DNA from: Streptomyces indicus
Lineage (GTDB): Bacteria; Actinomycetota; Actinomycetes; Streptomycetales; Streptomycetaceae
Length of the DNA stretch: 64,000 nt
Direction: 5' to 3'
NCBI RefSeq assembly: GCF_900100315.1
Contig: NZ_FNFF01000017.1
Span: 62,001-126,000, forward strand
Shown piece after piece: positions 62,136 through 64,000 of the stretch. How positions within the stretch are numbered: the stretch's first letter is position 1; every line of letters starts with the position of its first letter. The translations under genes and the position numbers were made by a program. The notes under the pieces are model-generated. The model was not told the origin of the DNA, made no database searches, and worked only from the letters and a program-made list of their open reading frames with translations.

Positions 62136-64000
62136 CGGCTTGAGCACCAGGTGGTTCTCTGTGGCCTCCTCGACGGCCTTGTCGCCGTAGGCCCAGTCGT
62201 AGAGCTCGCCCTTGACCCACTTGTCGGTCTGGTCGGTGTAGTGGGGGCTGTACGCGTGCCCCGACGCACCGGTCAGGTTGATCCACTTCGACTTGTCGAA
62301 GTCCTGGAGGTTGACCACCATCCGCATCGACGGCACCCAGATCACGGAGTAGCCGCCGGCCGCGTTCCAGCCGGTCGCATTGACCGCGGCCTCGCCGCCG
62401 CCGAGGTTCCAGGGGCCGCGGTTGAGCAGCCACTGCATGAAGCCCGGGCCCTCGGTGCCGATGGTCTGGTTCTTCAGCTCCAGGGTGTGCAGCCGACCCC
62501 AGCTCCAGGTGTCCATGTCCTTGCCGAGCTTGGCGGTCAGCTCCCAGCGCGCGTCCTCCATGGCCCGCGCGAACAGCTGGTCGCGGGTCTTGGTCTCGGC
62601 GTCGGTGCGGGTGCCGGGCGTGTGCCACCACTCGCTGTCCTGGTCCTTGACGAGCCGTCGTACGACCTCGAACCAGCGGTCGCCGCCGTCCGGCTGGGCC
62701 GCGTCCGGGTCACGCTCGCCGCACTCGCGCACCCGCGCGTCCGGGTCGTCGACCGGGCCCGTCTTGTCGGCGGGCGGGACGCTGATGCAGGAGCCCTTGA
62801 CGCGCAGCTCCTTGGGCAGCTTGTTGCCGAAGCCGAGCTTGAGGATGTTGCGCCAGACGGCGTTGAAGTACGCGGCGGCCGCCGAGTCCGCGTCCTGCGT
62901 GTAGTCCCAGCCCTCCAGGAGCTTCTGGGCGTCGCGCACGTCCGGGTCGGAGATGTCGAGCTTGAGCAGCATGGGCGTCAGCAGCTTGGCGATCTCGCTG
63001 CTGGAGTCCGTCTGCATGGTCCGCATGTCCTCGGTGGAGATCTTCCCGCCGTCCTTGATCTTCGACGCGATCAGGTCGTTGATCCGCTGGCTGCGGGCGC
63101 CGTATCCCCAGTCCTTGGTCATCTCGTACGGGTAGTCCTTGCCGACCACGGCCTGGTTGGCGGTCACGATGTAGCCGCGCTCGGGGTTGTACTCGTACGG
63201 CAGGGCCTTCTGCGGGATGTACCCGGTCCAGTCGTACGAGGAGTCCCAGCCGGGAGCGGGCAGCGTGCCGTCGTGCTTCTCGGCGCGCGTGGGGATCTTG
63301 CCGGGCGCCTGGTAGCCGATGTTGCCCTCGCGGTCGGCGTAGATCAGGTTCTGCGAAGGCACTTCGAAGTCCGCGGCGGCGGCCTGGAACTCCTTGAAGT
63401 CCGTGGCCCTGTTGAGCTTGAAGACGGCGTCCATCGAGTTGCCCGGGTCGAGCGCCGTCCAGCGCAGCGCCACCGCGTAACCGTCCGAGCGGTCCGGTGC
63501 CGAGGTGTCGACCGGGGCCTCCTCGCCGACCTTGCCCAGCTCGTCGCTGCGGTCGGACAGGAGCGGGCCGTTGTTCGTCTCGCGCACCGTGATGGTGCGG
63601 GGGTCACCGCCGGCGACCTTGATGGTCTCCTTGCGGGTCTTGAACGGCTGCACCTTGCCGTCGTACAGGTATCCGTCGCCCTGGATCTTCTCCAGGTAGA
63701 GGTCGGTGACGTCGGCGCCGAGGTTGGTCATGCCCCAGGCGATCTCCTGGTTGTGGCCGATGATCACGCCGGGCATGCCGGAGAAGGTGTAGCCCGAGAC
63801 GTCGTACCGGCACTTCTCCGAGACGTTCCGGCAGTGCAGGCCCATCTGGTACCAGAGCGAGGGCAGCTGGGGCGCCAGGTGCGGGTCGTTGGCGAGCAGC
63901 GGCTTGCCGGTGGTCGTGTGCTTGCCGGAGACCACCCAGGAGTTGGAGCCGATGCCGTTGCCGTTGGGGCCGACCGCGTCGGGCAGGTTCTCCAGGATCT
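62133..64000 (-). CDS. Penicillin acylase family protein, C-terminal part
   Basis: Ntn-hydrolase of the S45 family, cleaving amide bonds of acylated lactones, beta-lactams or similar compounds outside the cell. The visible 621 codons include the autocatalytic site: S-N-S-W-V at 63936-63947, where the first Ser becomes the beta-chain N-terminal nucleophile, and the following LANDPHL, NQEIAWGMTN and VRETNNGPLL segments of the beta chain. The C-terminal end is complete (stop at 62133). The alpha chain and signal peptide are beyond the right edge. Acyl specificity is not readable. Confidence 0.93.
   Translation of the reverse strand, partial: ILENLPDAVGPNGNGIGSNSWVVSGKHTTTGKPLLANDPHLAPQLPSLWYQMGLHCRNVSEKCRYDVSGYTFSGMPGVIIGHNQEIAWGMTNLGADVTDLYLEKIQGDGYLYDGKVQPFKTRKETIKVAGGDPRTITVRETNNGPLLSDRSDELGKVGEEAPVDTSAPDRSDGYAVALRWTALDPGNSMDAVFKLNRATDFKEFQAAAADFEVPSQNLIYADREGNIGYQAPGKIPTRAEKHDGTLPAPGWDSSYDWTGYIPQKALPYEYNPERGYIVTANQAVVGKDYPYEMTKDWGYGARSQRINDLIASKIKDGGKISTEDMRTMQTDSSSEIAKLLTPMLLKLDISDPDVRDAQKLLEGWDYTQDADSAAAAYFNAVWRNILKLGFGNKLPKELRVKGSCISVPPADKTGPVDDPDARVRECGERDPDAAQPDGGDRWFEVVRRLVKDQDSEWWHTPGTRTDAETKTRDQLFARAMEDARWELTAKLGKDMDTWSWGRLHTLELKNQTIGTEGPGFMQWLLNRGPWNLGGGEAAVNATGWNAAGGYSVIWVPSMRMVVNLQDFDKSKWINLTGASGHAYSPHYTDQTDKWVKGELYDWAYGDKAVEEATENHLVLKP

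Overview
The window is a high-GC chromosomal segment from a Streptomyces-type actinomycete. Codon third positions are overwhelmingly G/C, GTG and occasional TTG starts are common, and consecutive genes often overlap by four bases (ATGA, GTGA or TTGA). The gene set also points to Streptomyces: an SsgA-like protein, SepX, RpfB, Pmt, TamR, a galTEK operon and paired NTF2-domain penicillin-binding proteins. It reads as conserved core chromosome. I see no phage, insertion sequence, CRISPR array, rRNA or biosynthetic gene cluster.

Layout. 1-9.2 kb: 5' part of ppc, divergent from a fatty-acid desaturase and TetR regulator; an Hsp20 chaperone and a DUF2267 protein; the trans-aconitate methyltransferase operon with its MarR repressor TamR around a perfect palindrome; a LuxR-type regulator; an ECF sigma factor with a one-TM partner; a GNAT protein. 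9.2-15.3 kb: galT-galE-galK, divergent from a sodium/solute symporter and a small membrane protein, then a LuxR regulator with a degenerate receiver domain. 15.5-23.6 kb: two paralogous membrane-anchored beta-propeller proteins, an ABC-F ATPase, a lipoprotein and a membrane acyltransferase. 23.7-31.6 kb: rpfB-rsmA-ispE, tatD, a zinc-ribbon protein, rsmI and protein O-mannosyltransferase. 31.7-36.6 kb: two tandem penicillin-binding proteins, a YbaK-type deacylase and an EamA permease. 36.7-45.5 kb: an SDR, a serine hydrolase, an ECF-type metal transporter (CbiMN-CbiQ-CbiO) behind a Nur-box-like site, an SsgA-like protein and a tricorn-type protease.

45.6-55.3 kb: a small hydrophilic protein; a Baeyer-Villiger monooxygenase/hydrolase/SDR operon divergent from a MerR regulator; a phosphotransferase; exonuclease III; GNAT; an orphan histidine kinase with a lipoprotein; an MHYT sensor. 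55.5-64 kb: tRNA-Ala(CGC); then galU-glp-[repeats]-moaC-mog-GNAT-sepX, where a MoeA-type gephyrin-like protein and its membrane receptor, known in cell division, sit with molybdenum-cofactor genes; a 5-formyl-THF cyclo-ligase; and the 3' part of a penicillin acylase gene running off the window.

The most interesting signals are regulatory sites and repeats: a Nur-box match that suggests the 'cobalt' transporter is for nickel; tandem 15-bp half-palindromes before the desaturase; a 38-bp tandem duplication that sets the end of the SsgA-like protein; an exact 72-bp-period repeat array inside the glp-sepX cluster; and several perfect inverted repeats upstream of envelope genes. I found no unmistakably new multi-gene system.
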